From NCBI RefSeq assembly GCF_040760005.1, contig NZ_CP099760.1:1483501-1547500 (forward strand): a stretch of DNA of 64,000 bases. Reading direction: 5' to 3'. The position numbers were made by a program, and so were the translations under genes. The notes beneath the pieces were generated by a model. It did not search any database. It had not been told where the DNA came from and worked only from the letters and a program-made list of their open reading frames with translations. This document shows, piece after piece, positions 34,634 to 43,901 of the stretch. This DNA comes from Pseudomonas sp. stari2 (GTDB lineage Bacteria; Pseudomonadota; Gammaproteobacteria; Pseudomonadales; Pseudomonadaceae). Each line of letters begins with the position of its first letter. The first letter of the stretch is position 1.

Positions 34634-35800
34634 ATGGCTGAGGTTCTGAACTTCGAGCACAACGGCATTACTGTCAATGCCACCGAATCTCCCGAGGCCA
34701 TGGGTGGCCTGGGTGACAACGTCATCGGTCTGGTCGGCACTGCGCCGAAAGCCGATCCGCTGATTCCGCGTAACGCACCGTTTCGCATCAACAGCTTCAC
34801 CACCCACGCGCTGCTCGATCCGACCGGCTCGGAAGAGGGCACCCTGTACCACGCGGTTTACCAGATCCTCAAAGTGGTCAAGGTGCCGGTCTACGTGGTG
34901 ATCGTCGAAGCGGGCGCGACCCCGGCTGACACCGTCAACGCGGTGATCGGCGGTGTCGAACCGGCCACCGGCCGCAAGCTCGGTCTGGCTGCGCTGGGCA
35001 GCGTTCCGGAAGACCTGACCATCATCGGCGCGCCAGGCTTCACCGGCACCAAGGCAGTGGCCAGCGAGTTCGCCTCGTTCGGCAAGCGCATCAAGGCCCG
35101 CGTGGTGCTGGACGGCAAGGACGCTTCGGTCGCTGACCAAGTGCTGTACAGCCAGGAACTGGGCGGCGCGGATCTGGGTTTCGACCGTTGCCTGGTGGTG
35201 CACAACATGCCCGCCGTGTACTCGAAAGCGGCGAAGAAAAACGTCTTCCTCGCGCCATCCAGTCTGGCAATCGCCGCGCTGGCCAAGGTCAAGCAATGGG
35301 AAAGCCCGGGCAACCAGGTGACCTACGCCGAAGACGTGTCCCGGGTCGTTGAATACAACATCCTCGACACCTCCACCGAAGGCGATCTGCTCAACCGCTA
35401 CGGCGTCAGCTATTACGCCCGCACCGTGCTGGGCGGCTTCTCGCTGCTGGGCAACCGCTCGATCACCGGCAAGTTCATCAGCTACGTCGGTCTGGAAGAT
35501 GCCATTAGCCGCAAGCTGGTGAAGGCCGGCCAGAAAGCCATGGCCAAGAACCTGACCAAGTCGTTCATGGATCAGGAAGTCAAACGCATCAACGACTGGC
35601 TGCAGACTCTGGTCGCCGACGAAACCATTCCTGGCGGCAGCGTTTATCTGCACCCGGAACTCAACAGCGTCGAGAAGTACAAGAACGGCACCTGGTACGT
35701 GGTCATCGACTACGGCCGCTACGCGCCGAACGAACACATGGTTTATCAACTCAACGCCCGCGATGAAATCATCGAGCAGTTCCTGGAGGACGTTCTCTAA
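34634..35800 (+). CDS. Tail sheath protein (P2 FI-like)
   Basis: 388 aa. FI-type sheath features: N-terminal GITVNATESPEAMGGLGDNV, core VGTAPKADPLIPRNAPFRIN, and the C-terminal insertion/handshake region ending IEQFLEDVL. Forms the contractile outer cylinder of the first tail. Overlaps the tube gene by one base (TAATG). Confidence 0.95.
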   Translation: MAEVLNFEHNGITVNATESPEAMGGLGDNVIGLVGTAPKADPLIPRNAPFRINSFTTHALLDPTGSEEGTLYHAVYQILKVVKVPVYVVIVEAGATPADTVNAVIGGVEPATGRKLGLAALGSVPEDLTIIGAPGFTGTKAVASEFASFGKRIKARVVLDGKDASVADQVLYSQELGGADLGFDRCLVVHNMPAVYSKAAKKNVFLAPSSLAIAALAKVKQWESPGNQVTYAEDVSRVVEYNILDTSTEGDLLNRYGVSYYARTVLGGFSLLGNRSITGKFISYVGLEDAISRKLVKAGQKAMAKNLTKSFMDQEVKRINDWLQTLVADETIPGGSVYLHPELNSVEKYKNGTWYVVIDYGRYAPNEHMVYQLNARDEIIEQFLEDVL

Positions 35801-36306
35801 TGTTTACCAACCGCGTAAGACAGGCCATCGCGGCCACCCTGCAAGGCCTGCCGCTGTCGGCGACCGTGGAGGAATTCACTCCGCCGAAGATCGACTTCGA
35901 CATGGAAAGCATGACGGGCGGGCGCTTCATCGTTGAGGAAATGGCCAAGAGTGCGAAGGCGCTGAATGCCACACTCAAGCTGCAAGGCACCGGCGCTGAA
36001 GTGTTGCTGGCGATGGGCGTGAAACTGGGCGACGACATTCTGCTGAACGTGCGTGAAGCCGGTCAGGATCAGGACGGCAACACCTGGTTCACCTATCACA
36101 CCGTCGGCGGCAAGCTGAAATCTCTGGCTGAAGATGCCTTGAAAATGGGCAGTAAAGCCATAACCACGCTGGAACTCTCCTGCCGCACCTATAACCGTCT
36201 GGAAAATGGCATCCCGGTGATCGACATCGACGTGCGTACCCAGAAGTTCGTGCTCAACGGCGTCGACATCCTCGGCGATGCCCGTCGTGCGGTGCTGATG
36301 CCGTAA
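35800..36306 (+). CDS. Tail tube protein (P2 FII-like)
   Basis: 168 aa, FII major tail tube fold: MFTNRVRQAIAATLQGLPLS, VEEFTPPKIDFDMESMTGGR and TYNRLENGIPVIDIDVRTQ. Assembles the inner tube on gpV/gpD. A perfect 10-bp-stem hairpin follows the stop. Confidence 0.93.
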   Translation: MFTNRVRQAIAATLQGLPLSATVEEFTPPKIDFDMESMTGGRFIVEEMAKSAKALNATLKLQGTGAEVLLAMGVKLGDDILLNVREAGQDQDGNTWFTYHTVGGKLKSLAEDALKMGSKAITTLELSCRTYNRLENGIPVIDIDVRTQKFVLNGVDILGDARRAVLMP

Positions 36307-36330
36307 GGCTTCTGGCAGACCGTGCACAAA

Positions 36331-36356
36331 CCCTGCGGGCGTTCCTGCCCGCAGGG
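36331..36356 (+). other. Strong hairpin after the tube gene
   Basis: CCCTGCGGGC / GCCCGCAGGG with a 6-base loop and no T tract: probably an mRNA 3'-end stabiliser for the abundantly needed sheath-tube message. Confidence 0.55.
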
Positions 36357-36385
36357 ATCTTCAAGAACACCCAAGGAATTCATTC

Positions 36386-36967
36386 ATGTCGTGGATGCCA
36401 CCCAAGCATGACCTGTTGTCGCCGATCACCGGTGACGACGGCTCGCAGATCGAATCGATCCAGCTCAAGCCCCTGTTCTACGCCGCCCAGAAAGAAGCGC
36501 TGGAGCGCGCCGGTGATGACGAAGACGATCAGTTCTTCGAACTGGCGCTGCTGGCCACCGGGTTGTCGGTCAAGGAACTCGACCAGCTCAAGCGTCCGGA
36601 CTACGTGAGCATTGCGCAGTACGTGCACGAGATGTCGACCCGTCCGGCGTCGTACTTTCTCGACCAGGTCGAAGACGCGGAAAAGTCCGACGACCCCGAC
36701 CTGGTGCAACTGCTGCAACCACTCGCCGTCACCGGCCGCACCGTGACCTCGCTGAGCCTGGAAATGCCGGCGCTGCGAGCCACCAAAGTGATGAAGAAAC
36801 TGAAAACGGCCAAGGAACGTGCCGAGTTCATCACCGCCCATTGTACCGGCCTGATGATCCCCGATCTGGCTCTGATGACCGTGCCGGACTGGACGCAATT
36901 GCAGGTGCGCATCGACGATTTTTTAAACCAGCCGGCGGCCTTCTTTCAGAACGCGACATCGAAGTAA
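36386..36967 (+). CDS. Tail assembly chaperone E (module 1, zero-frame product)
   Basis: 193 aa, P2 gpE-like. LKPLFYAAQKEALERAGDDE and the acidic body bind the tape measure during assembly. The zero frame ends QPAAFFQNATSK. A slippery site near the end allows production of a longer E-E' fusion, as in P2 and most tailed phages. Confidence 0.88.
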   Translation: MSWMPPKHDLLSPITGDDGSQIESIQLKPLFYAAQKEALERAGDDEDDQFFELALLATGLSVKELDQLKRPDYVSIAQYVHEMSTRPASYFLDQVEDAEKSDDPDLVQLLQPLAVTGRTVTSLSLEMPALRATKVMKKLKTAKERAEFITAHCTGLMIPDLALMTVPDWTQLQVRIDDFLNQPAAFFQNATSK

Positions 36968-37089
36968 TCCTCGATATCGTGCCGCTCATTTACCCGGTAA
37001 GTGAGGCGGAAATTCTGGAGTGGGACGCCGAAAAGGCGTTGCGCCGCTACGACATAGCGATCACTCGCCTTGGCGTGAAAAAGGAGTAG
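36386..37089 (+). CDS. Frameshift product E-E' of module 1
   Basis: At 36919-36925 the heptamer T-TTT-TTA precedes AAC. A -1 slip continues as KPAGGLLSERDIEVILDIVP to a stop at 37089 (GVKKE), giving 180 + 54 = 234 residues. Phage P2 uses T-TTT-TTG at the same position. E' would bridge the chaperone to the tape measure or tube protein. The product is inferred; the site and open -1 frame are seen. Confidence 0.85.
36919..36925 (+). promoter_or_regulatory. -1 ribosomal frameshift site (module 1)
   Basis: T TTT TTA in the E frame, the classical X XXY YYZ form. Confidence 0.85.
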
Positions 37090-37095
37090 AGCGGC

Positions 37096-39546
37096 ATGGC
37101 AGACACATCGTTTTCGCTGATGTACGCCGCGCAAGACGGAGGCGCGGGTTCCGGTTTTTCGGCAGGGGGATCGGCCACGGACAGCCTGATCAAACCACTG
37201 TCCGAACTGAAAGAGGCGCTGCTCACGGCCAGTCTGGACATCCGCAGTCTGGTGCGTGAACAGATCAAGCTCGGCGCCGTTGTCCTGGGCCTGAACACAG
37301 CTCTGGCATCGTTCAAGGTGCCCGTTGTAACCGCCGCGCCGGCGGCAGGCGGCGAGAGCAAGTCTAAGCTCAAGGCCGAGATTGAACAGCGCTCGCCTCC
37401 GGCCTACCTGCAATCGGACATGGCCCTGAAAACCACCATGGCCCAGCTCAGGCAGGTTCAAGGCCTGAGTGGCGACCTCGACACGTTGTCGAAAGGCAAC
37501 CTCAAACTGGCCTCCGACAAACGGGTTGCCGGCAGTGGGGCGACGGTCGTGGATCTGGTGCAGGTCGAAGTCGCGGCTGGCAGATCCGGAATTGGCGCGG
37601 GTCTCAAGGGCGCCGACAAGGAACAAGCGCTGCTGGACTTTGCCCAGGATGCAGCGGTCAACGCGTCGGCGTTCGGCATCAGCCTGAAGTCGGCCGGTGA
37701 GATGCTGTCGGCCTGGCAAGTCTCGATGAAACTGGATCGCACTCAAGGTCAGTTGCTGGCCGATGCAACTCAGCATCTGGGCAACAGCGGACTGAATGCG
37801 ACGGCCGCCGATATCGGCTTGGTGGTGCAGCAATCCGGCGAGTCGGCCGTTGCAGCGGGGATCCTGCCCGAGCAGTTGGCAGCGCTGTCAGCCGCGTTGC
37901 TCAACGCTGACGTCGACAAGGCCGGTGCCGGGGCAGCGGTGAAAAGCATCAGCGCTGCCCTGGGCAAAGGCAGCCAGGGCTCGGCGGCCGAGCAGTCGGC
38001 GTGGAAGGCGTTGGGGCTTGATCCCGGCAAGCTGACTGAAAACGTCCCGGACAACCTTGTCAAAGCGCTGGCGGCATTGAAGCAACAACCGGCAGAACAG
38101 CAAACGGCACTGATCAAGACACTTTTCAGTGGTGACGACGGTGTACGCAAACTGCTGGCGAAGCCCGAAGACCTGCAAAAAGCGTTTTCGCTGGTCGCTC
38201 CGGCCAAACTGGAAGGAACGTCGACGCTTGTGTCCTCGCAAGCGACCCAGAGCAGCCTCGCATCGCCCTACAAAGGTGAGGGTGGCGTGCGCCAATGGAT
38301 GGGAAAACCCGGCGAGGCACAGACGCCGCTTTCATTGCTCAAGCCCAATGATCCACTGACACCGGCTTACAGCGGCGCGATTGAACGCAGCGCCGAGCCT
38401 GCAGGTAAAGACCCACAGCGAAGCTGGAACGCGTTCGATGCCAGTCTCAATCGTCTGATCACGGCCTTGGCGCCGGATGCGACCGGCACGCTGGACTCGC
38501 TGACGAATATGACCAACGGCGTGGCCGATATGGCTGAAGCCTATCCAAAAACCTCGACGGCGCTAGCCGTTGCGGGCGCTGGATTGTCGGCCATCGTGGT
38601 GGCGGTGATGGCCAAGGCATTCGGCAATTTCACCGACAAACTGCTCAAGGGCGTGGCCTCAAAATTGCCGTTTGGTCTTGGCGGTTTGATTGCCGATATT
38701 GAAGACCCGAAAGCAAAAAAAACGTCTGCCGGAAATGGCGTGGGCCATGATTGTTGCTGCTGCCAACCACTGGGCGGCGGGACGGGCGGCAAGCTCAAGC
38801 CTCGCCGGGCAAGCATCACGCCTCGAGTCGGACGTGGAGCAGTCGGTGGGGTGCCCCCCCGGGCACCACGGATCATTGCACCGTCGGCACCGCTTGCGCC
38901 GCCGACACGATCCGTTGGCACGTACTGGCCGGGAACCATGACGGCATTTGCAGGCTCATCAGCTGTCAGCTCTGCACCGGCCGCTCCACTGTCCGGTTCT
39001 TACGCCAGGGCAGGCAGACTGCTTGCCAGACGGGCACCACCGCTGCGGTTACTCAGCGCCGGATACGAAATGGTCACCGGCGTCATGAAGGGCGATAAAC
39101 GTGCCGTCGTGTCGTCCGGTGCATCGTTAGCCGGGTCGTCTGCCGGAGCCGCTGTCGGTGCTGCACTGGGCACGTTGATTCTGCCGGGTTTGGGCACCAT
39201 GGTCGGCGGGTGGCTGGGGAGCATGGCGGGCGGGGTCATCGGTGAATCCCTGGGCGAAAAGCTAGGGACACAGGTCGATCGTCTCGGCTCTCCTGCACAG
39301 GTCAGCAAGGACCTGATCGCGACTTCGGCGACCTCCACGATCTCCGCGGCACCTGCCGCCACTGCCGCCAGCCAGCCTGTCACGCTCAATTCCACCATCA
39401 ACATCAATGGTCAGGATCAGGGCAGTGCCCAGGCACTGGCCAATCTGGTGGTGCAAACAACGATGAGTCAGTTGGGCCAGATCATGCCGACCAACCCTCT
39501 CGCCACACGCCGTGACGCAGCCCTGACCGATGGAGTCGTGACATGA
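37096..39546 (+). CDS. Tail tape measure protein (P2 gpT-like, module 1)
   Basis: 816 aa. N-terminal helical region, a long Ala-rich coiled/helical core (QAGSAAEQSAWKALGLDPGK style repeats), a membrane-like segment STALAVAGAGLSAIVVAVMA, then an unusual basic, Pro/Gly-rich part with four consecutive cysteines (about residues 552-555), and a second glycine-rich hydrophobic helix (AGAAVGAALGTLILPGLGTM). Sets tube length. Overlaps gpU by 4 bp. Confidence 0.9.
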   Translation: MADTSFSLMYAAQDGGAGSGFSAGGSATDSLIKPLSELKEALLTASLDIRSLVREQIKLGAVVLGLNTALASFKVPVVTAAPAAGGESKSKLKAEIEQRSPPAYLQSDMALKTTMAQLRQVQGLSGDLDTLSKGNLKLASDKRVAGSGATVVDLVQVEVAAGRSGIGAGLKGADKEQALLDFAQDAAVNASAFGISLKSAGEMLSAWQVSMKLDRTQGQLLADATQHLGNSGLNATAADIGLVVQQSGESAVAAGILPEQLAALSAALLNADVDKAGAGAAVKSISAALGKGSQGSAAEQSAWKALGLDPGKLTENVPDNLVKALAALKQQPAEQQTALIKTLFSGDDGVRKLLAKPEDLQKAFSLVAPAKLEGTSTLVSSQATQSSLASPYKGEGGVRQWMGKPGEAQTPLSLLKPNDPLTPAYSGAIERSAEPAGKDPQRSWNAFDASLNRLITALAPDATGTLDSLTNMTNGVADMAEAYPKTSTALAVAGAGLSAIVVAVMAKAFGNFTDKLLKGVASKLPFGLGGLIADIEDPKAKKTSAGNGVGHDCCCCQPLGGGTGGKLKPRRASITPRVGRGAVGGVPPRAPRIIAPSAPLAPPTRSVGTYWPGTMTAFAGSSAVSSAPAAPLSGSYARAGRLLARRAPPLRLLSAGYEMVTGVMKGDKRAVVSSGASLAGSSAGAAVGAALGTLILPGLGTMVGGWLGSMAGGVIGESLGEKLGTQVDRLGSPAQVSKDLIATSATSTISAAPAATAASQPVTLNSTININGQDQGSAQALANLVVQTTMSQLGQIMPTNPLATRRDAALTDGVVT

Positions 39547-39926
39547 AACAACAAATGGCACTGGGCAGTTTCATCTTCGGCCTGTCCCGGGATTTTGCGT
39601 ACAGCACGCTGGCGCGAAAGTCCGATGGCGGCTGGACCGAGCTGCAGATCCTCAACAGCAAGCCCAAAGCCCATCAGATAGGGCAGAAGCCCGAAACCCT
39701 GACCATCGGCGGCACCTCGATGTATGCCGTGGCGATGGACCGGCTCGATGAGCTGCGGGCGCTGCAAGCGTTGAGAGCGCCGCTGCCGTTGATTGACGGC
39801 ATTGGCCGCAACTGGGGTTTGTGGCGGATCACCAGCATCGACGAAAACCAGAGCGAGGTCATCGATGACGGCACCGCGATGGTGGTCAAGTGGGTGATCG
39901 TATTGACGGAGTTCAACAATGCGTAA
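39543..39926 (+). CDS. Tail completion protein U (P2 gpU-like)
   Basis: 127 aa, gpU family: MALGSFIFGLSRDFAYSTLA, TIGGTSMYAVAMDRLDELRAL and the C-terminal WVIVLTEFNN. Caps the tail end. Overlaps both neighbours (4 and 8 bp). Confidence 0.9.
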   Translation: MKQQMALGSFIFGLSRDFAYSTLARKSDGGWTELQILNSKPKAHQIGQKPETLTIGGTSMYAVAMDRLDELRALQALRAPLPLIDGIGRNWGLWRITSIDENQSEVIDDGTAMVVKWVIVLTEFNNA

Positions 39927-40131
39927 GGTACGAAGCGTGGCCGGCGATTCGGTGAATCTGTTGCTGTACCGCGAAACCGGTCGCAGCGATGACAGCGCCG
40001 AGGAAGCCCTGTGGACACTCAACCCGACCCTGGCCGAGCACGGCCCGATTCTGTCGGCTGGTGTCTGGGTGACACTCCCGGAACTCGATAGCAGACCCGC
40101 CGCGATCAAACCGGTTCTGGCCTGGGATTAA
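39919..40131 (+). CDS. Tail protein X (LysM-like, P2 gpX)
   Basis: 70 aa with the gpX LysM-like pattern (DSVNLLLYRETGRSDD, LNPTLAEHGPILSAGVWVTL). Located between U and D as in P2 and R-pyocins. Confidence 0.9.
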   Translation: MRKVRSVAGDSVNLLLYRETGRSDDSAEEALWTLNPTLAEHGPILSAGVWVTLPELDSRPAAIKPVLAWD

Positions 40132-40140
40132 GGAGGCTGC

Positions 40141-41169
40141 ATGGCACAGGGATTTACGCCGGCGATCGAAATCTACGGCGCCAACAAGGACCTGCTGAAC
40201 CAGCGCCTGATCAGTTGGGAGCACATCGATGCCGCCGGGATGGAGTCCGATCAACTGACGCTGGTGCTCGACCTGGAAGGCCTTGAAGGCTTGCCGACCC
40301 TGGGCGGCATCATCGGCCTGCGGGTGGGGTATCTGGAGACCGGGCTGGTCGAAAAGGGCCAGTTCCGGGTGACTCGATTGACACCGACGCTGTTCCCGCT
40401 GCGCCTGACGCTGGTCGCGACAGCCGCGCCTTTCAGCGGCAAGGACGAAACCGGATTCAAGGAACGGCGCACGGCCAGTCATGGCCCCACGACGCTTGGC
40501 GGGCTGTTTCGCAAACTGGTCGAGCCGCACGGTTTCTCGCCGCGCGTCGATCCCGAACTGGCGCTGATCAGGATTGCCCATGTCGACCAGTCGAATGAAA
40601 CCGACATGGGCTTCATCACGCGACTGGCGAAGAAGTACGACGCGGTGGCCAAACCGTTCAACGACCTCTACGTACTGGCGAAACCGGCGCAGCTCAAAAA
40701 CCTGTCGGGTCAGGTGATACCGGACGTGAGGCTGTCGGTGACCCACAACAATCGGCCGGGCGATCACGCCTTCATCAGCGCCACGCTGGAGGAGACCGCC
40801 CGCACCCAGAATCAGGGTTGCAAAGTCTGCTGTTGGGACGCCAACGCCGGCAAACAGGTGGAGGTGAAAACCGGCTCGGCACCCTACAAGGTCGTTCGTC
40901 AGAAACAGGCCAGTGTGGAAGAAGCCAAAGCCATCGGCGAAGCCGAAGTGCGCAAGATGCTGCGCGAGAAATACAAGCTGAAGATCACCTGCCCGGGTGA
41001 TCCGCTGCTGGTCGCCGAGGGCTTGTTGGTGCTCGATGACACCTGGCCGGACTTCATGCGCGGTCGCTGGTCGATTGAAAAAATCACCGCCAGTGGCAAG
41101 CGCGAAGAAAGCTATCGCTGCCTGATCGAAGCGACCGGCCGGGATCCCGAGGCAAAAGCCAAGGACTGA
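40141..41169 (+). CDS. Tail protein D (P2 gpD-like, hub)
   Basis: 342 aa, phage late control D family: MAQGFTPAIEIYGANKDLLN start, central DMGFITRLAKKYDAVAKPFN, C-terminal ARSGHRAtype replaced here by KIEKITASGKREESYRCLIE-like strands (WSIEKITASG). Forms the tube-initiating hub on the gpV spike. Last structural gene of module 1; the Mu-type module starts 60 bp downstream. Confidence 0.9.
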   Translation: MAQGFTPAIEIYGANKDLLNQRLISWEHIDAAGMESDQLTLVLDLEGLEGLPTLGGIIGLRVGYLETGLVEKGQFRVTRLTPTLFPLRLTLVATAAPFSGKDETGFKERRTASHGPTTLGGLFRKLVEPHGFSPRVDPELALIRIAHVDQSNETDMGFITRLAKKYDAVAKPFNDLYVLAKPAQLKNLSGQVIPDVRLSVTHNNRPGDHAFISATLEETARTQNQGCKVCCWDANAGKQVEVKTGSAPYKVVRQKQASVEEAKAIGEAEVRKMLREKYKLKITCPGDPLLVAEGLLVLDDTWPDFMRGRWSIEKITASGKREESYRCLIEATGRDPEAKAKD

Positions 41170-41229
41170 TCCATCCGGCCTCACCGCCACACACCTCTGT
41201 GGTCACTCACAAAACCTGGAACGCTCCCC

Positions 41230-41814
41230 ATGAAGATCTCCCCGATCCTCACGCAGCTGCGTGCGCAATGCCCAAGCCTTGCCGGCCATATCGCGACAGG
41301 TGTCGACCTGGCGCTGCTGCAAGGCAACCCGAATTTGCCGACCCCGTCGGCTCATGTTTTACCCCTGGCCGACCTGGCCAGCGCCAGCACCGCACAGAAC
41401 TCCGCCAGCCAGCCGATCCGCGACCGCTTCGAAATCATCCTGGTGCTCGACGCCACGGACGCCACAAAAGCGCTGGATCTGTTGCACGACCTGCGCGCCG
41501 AACTGTGGCGGGCGCTGGTGGGTTTCAAGCCCGGTTCGGACTACAGCGCCATCGTTTATGACGGCGGCGAAACGGTCTCGATCGACAGCAGCCGCGCTTT
41601 CTACCGGCTGCGTTTTTTTGCCGAGTTCCAGTTGGGCCGCAATCTGCCAAGTCAGCCTGCGGAGAGTTGGCACGAACGCGAACTGGACGGTTTGTCGTCC
41701 TTTACCGGGGTCACCGTGCGGGTCGATGCGATCGATCCGGCCGACCCCAACCTGAAACACCCCGGCCCTGACGGGCGCGTGGAAATGACTTTCTCTGGAG
41801 ACGTAACCCCATGA
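41230..41814 (+). CDS. Mu gp37-like tail protein
   Basis: 194 aa. DRFEIILVLDATDATKALDL and FYRLRFFAEFQLGRNLPSQP are consistent with the Mu gp37 family. First gene of the Mu/SfV-type module; its stop overlaps the next small gene by 4 bp. Assignment rests mainly on order, followed by gp38-, sheath- and tube-like genes. Confidence 0.75.
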   Translation: MKISPILTQLRAQCPSLAGHIATGVDLALLQGNPNLPTPSAHVLPLADLASASTAQNSASQPIRDRFEIILVLDATDATKALDLLHDLRAELWRALVGFKPGSDYSAIVYDGGETVSIDSSRAFYRLRFFAEFQLGRNLPSQPAESWHERELDGLSSFTGVTVRVDAIDPADPNLKHPGPDGRVEMTFSGDVTP

Positions 41815-41990
41815 GCAACCGCATCACCGTAGTGCCGGCCACCGGCCGTGCCGTGCCGGACCCGGAAGCCGGCGACCTGCTGCCACTGGAAGGCCGTGAA
41901 GTGCTGGACAGCGCCTGGTGGCGTCGGCGTCTGGCCGACGGCGATATCACCCTCAAAACCGCAACAGCCAAACAAAAGGGAGCCAAATAA
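41811..41990 (+). CDS. DUF2635 family protein (Mu gp38-like)
   Basis: 59 aa: MSNRITVVPATGRAVPDPEA, then GDLLPLEGREVLDSAWWRRR and the C-terminal LADGDITLKTATAKQKGAK. Matches the short gp38/DUF2635 proteins found just before Mu-type sheath genes. It overlaps gp37 (ATGA) and the sheath start (TAATG). Confidence 0.8.
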   Translation: MSNRITVVPATGRAVPDPEAGDLLPLEGREVLDSAWWRRRLADGDITLKTATAKQKGAK

Positions 41991-43486
41991 TGGCGATCGG
42001 ATTCAGCAACATTCCTGCGGACATTCGTGTACCGCTGTTCTATGCCGAAATGGACAACTCGGCCGCCAATAGCGCGTCGTCGTCCATGCGCCGCCTGATC
42101 GTGGCGCAGGTCAACGACAACATCGCCCCGAGCGAAGTCGGCAAACTGGTGCTGGTCTCCAGCGTGGCGCTGGCCAAGAGCATTGGCGGCCAAGGCTCGA
42201 TGCTGGCTTCCATGTACGAGACCTTCCGCAAGGCCGACCCGATCGGTGAGATCTGGTGCCTGCCACTGCACAACGCCACTGGCGCCATCGCCAAAGGCGT
42301 AGTGACCCTGACCGGCACCGCGACTCAGGCTGGCGTGCTCAACCTGTATGTTGGCGGCGTCCGCGTGCAGGCCACCGTGGTCAACGGTGCCACCGCTGCC
42401 CAGGCGGCCACCGCCCTGGCACAGAAAATCAACGCCACCGCCGATTTGCCGGTGAGCGCTGCGGCCGCTGAAGGCGTCGTCACCCTGAACGCCAAATGGA
42501 CCGGCGAGAGCGGCAACGACATCAGCCTGCAATTCAATCGCCTGGGCAAGAGCAACGGCGAAGAAACCCCGGCCGGCCTGACCACCGCCATCACCGCCAT
42601 GACCGGCGGCGTCGGTGTACCGGATCAAGTGGCGGCCGTTGCCGCACTGGGCGACGAACCGTTCGAATTCATCGCGCTGCCGTGGTCCGACCTGGCCACC
42701 CTCAATACCTGGCAAGCGGTGATGGACGACAGCACCGGTCGCTGGTCGTGGGCCAAGCAACTGTTCGGTCACGTCTACAGTGCCAAGCGCGGCACCGTCG
42801 GCACTCTGGTGGCCGCCGGTCAGGCGCGCAACGACCAGCACATGACCATTCAGGCGCTGGAGCCGGGCGTTCCGCAACCGGTGTGGGTACAAGCTGCGGC
42901 ATTGGCTGCACGCACTGCGGTGTTCATCTCCGCTGACGCTAGCCGTCCGACCCAGAGCGGCAGCCTGCCAGGCGTGGATCCGGCTCCGGCCAGCGAGCGC
43001 TTCACCCTGACCGAGCGTCAGTCGCTGCTCAACTACGGCATCGCCACCGCTTACTACGAAGGCGGTTACGTGCGCATCCAGCGCTCGATCACCACCTACC
43101 AGAAGAACGCCTACGGCCAGGCTGACAACTCGTATCTGGACAGCGAAACCATGCACCAGTCGGCGTTCATCGTGCGTCGTCTGCAAAGCGTGATCACCAG
43201 CAAATACGGTCGCCACAAACTGGCTTCCGACGGCACCCGTTTCGGTGCCGGCCAGCCGATCGTCACCCCGGCGACCATTCGCGGTGAGCTGATCGCCCAA
43301 TACGCCAAGCTCGAACTGGAAGGCCACGTGGAAAACGCCGAGCTGTTCGCCGAGCACCTGATCGTCGAGCGCGACGTACAGGATCCGAGCCGCGTGAACG
43401 TGCTGTTCCCGCCTGATTACATCAACGGTCTGCGCGTGTTCGCACTGCTCAACCAGTTCCGTCTGCAGTACGACGACGTCGCCTGA
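41990..43486 (+). CDS. Tail sheath protein (Mu gpL-like, module 2)
   Basis: 498 aa from ATG 41990 (MAIGFSNIPADIRVPLFYAE), which overlaps the preceding stop; the upstream extension is not supported. MDNSAANSASSSMRRLIVAQ and the C-terminal RDVQDPSRVNVLFPPDYING are gpL-type. It is longer than and unrelated in sequence to the module 1 sheath, so two different contractile tails are encoded. Confidence 0.94.
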   Translation: MAIGFSNIPADIRVPLFYAEMDNSAANSASSSMRRLIVAQVNDNIAPSEVGKLVLVSSVALAKSIGGQGSMLASMYETFRKADPIGEIWCLPLHNATGAIAKGVVTLTGTATQAGVLNLYVGGVRVQATVVNGATAAQAATALAQKINATADLPVSAAAAEGVVTLNAKWTGESGNDISLQFNRLGKSNGEETPAGLTTAITAMTGGVGVPDQVAAVAALGDEPFEFIALPWSDLATLNTWQAVMDDSTGRWSWAKQLFGHVYSAKRGTVGTLVAAGQARNDQHMTIQALEPGVPQPVWVQAAALAARTAVFISADASRPTQSGSLPGVDPAPASERFTLTERQSLLNYGIATAYYEGGYVRIQRSITTYQKNAYGQADNSYLDSETMHQSAFIVRRLQSVITSKYGRHKLASDGTRFGAGQPIVTPATIRGELIAQYAKLELEGHVENAELFAEHLIVERDVQDPSRVNVLFPPDYINGLRVFALLNQFRLQYDDVA

Positions 43487-43510
43487 TCGGCCCGTTTGAC
43501 ACTGTGATTT

Positions 43511-43537
43511 CAGCCCACCTTGCGTGGGCTTTTTATT
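43511..43537 (+). terminator. Intrinsic terminator between sheath and tube genes of module 2
   Basis: AGCCCAC-CTTGC-GTGGGCT followed by TTTTATTT, 25 bases after the sheath stop. Partial termination here would make more sheath than downstream mRNA. Confidence 0.75.
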
Positions 43538-43553
43538 TGAAGGGAGTAACACC

Positions 43554-43901
43554 ATGGGTCAACTGATTGCAGGCACCTGCTACGTCAAGGTCGACGGTGC
43601 ACAACTGACTATCAATGGCGGCTGCGAAGCCCCGCTGATGGCCGTCAAACGCGAAACCGTCGTGCCGGGTTTCTACAAGGAAACCGACATCGCGCCATCG
43701 TTCAAGGTGACCGCGCTGCACACCGCTGACTTCCCGCTGAAGAAGCTGATCGAAGGCACCGACATCACCGTCACCTGCGAATTCAGCAACGGCAAAGTCT
43801 ACGTACTGGCCGGTGCCTACCTGGTCGAAGAACCAGTCTCCAAGGGTGATGACGCCACCATCGAACTGAAATTCGAAGGCATCAAGGGGACCTGGCAATG
43901 A
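43554..43901 (+). CDS. Tail tube protein (Mu gpM-like)
   Basis: 115 aa from ATG 43554, with AGGGAG upstream. LIAGTCYVKVDGAQLTINGG and the C-terminal DDATIELKFEGIKGTWQ match Mu gpM. Overlaps the next gene by 4 bp. Confidence 0.92.
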   Translation: MGQLIAGTCYVKVDGAQLTINGGCEAPLMAVKRETVVPGFYKETDIAPSFKVTALHTADFPLKKLIEGTDITVTCEFSNGKVYVLAGAYLVEEPVSKGDDATIELKFEGIKGTWQ

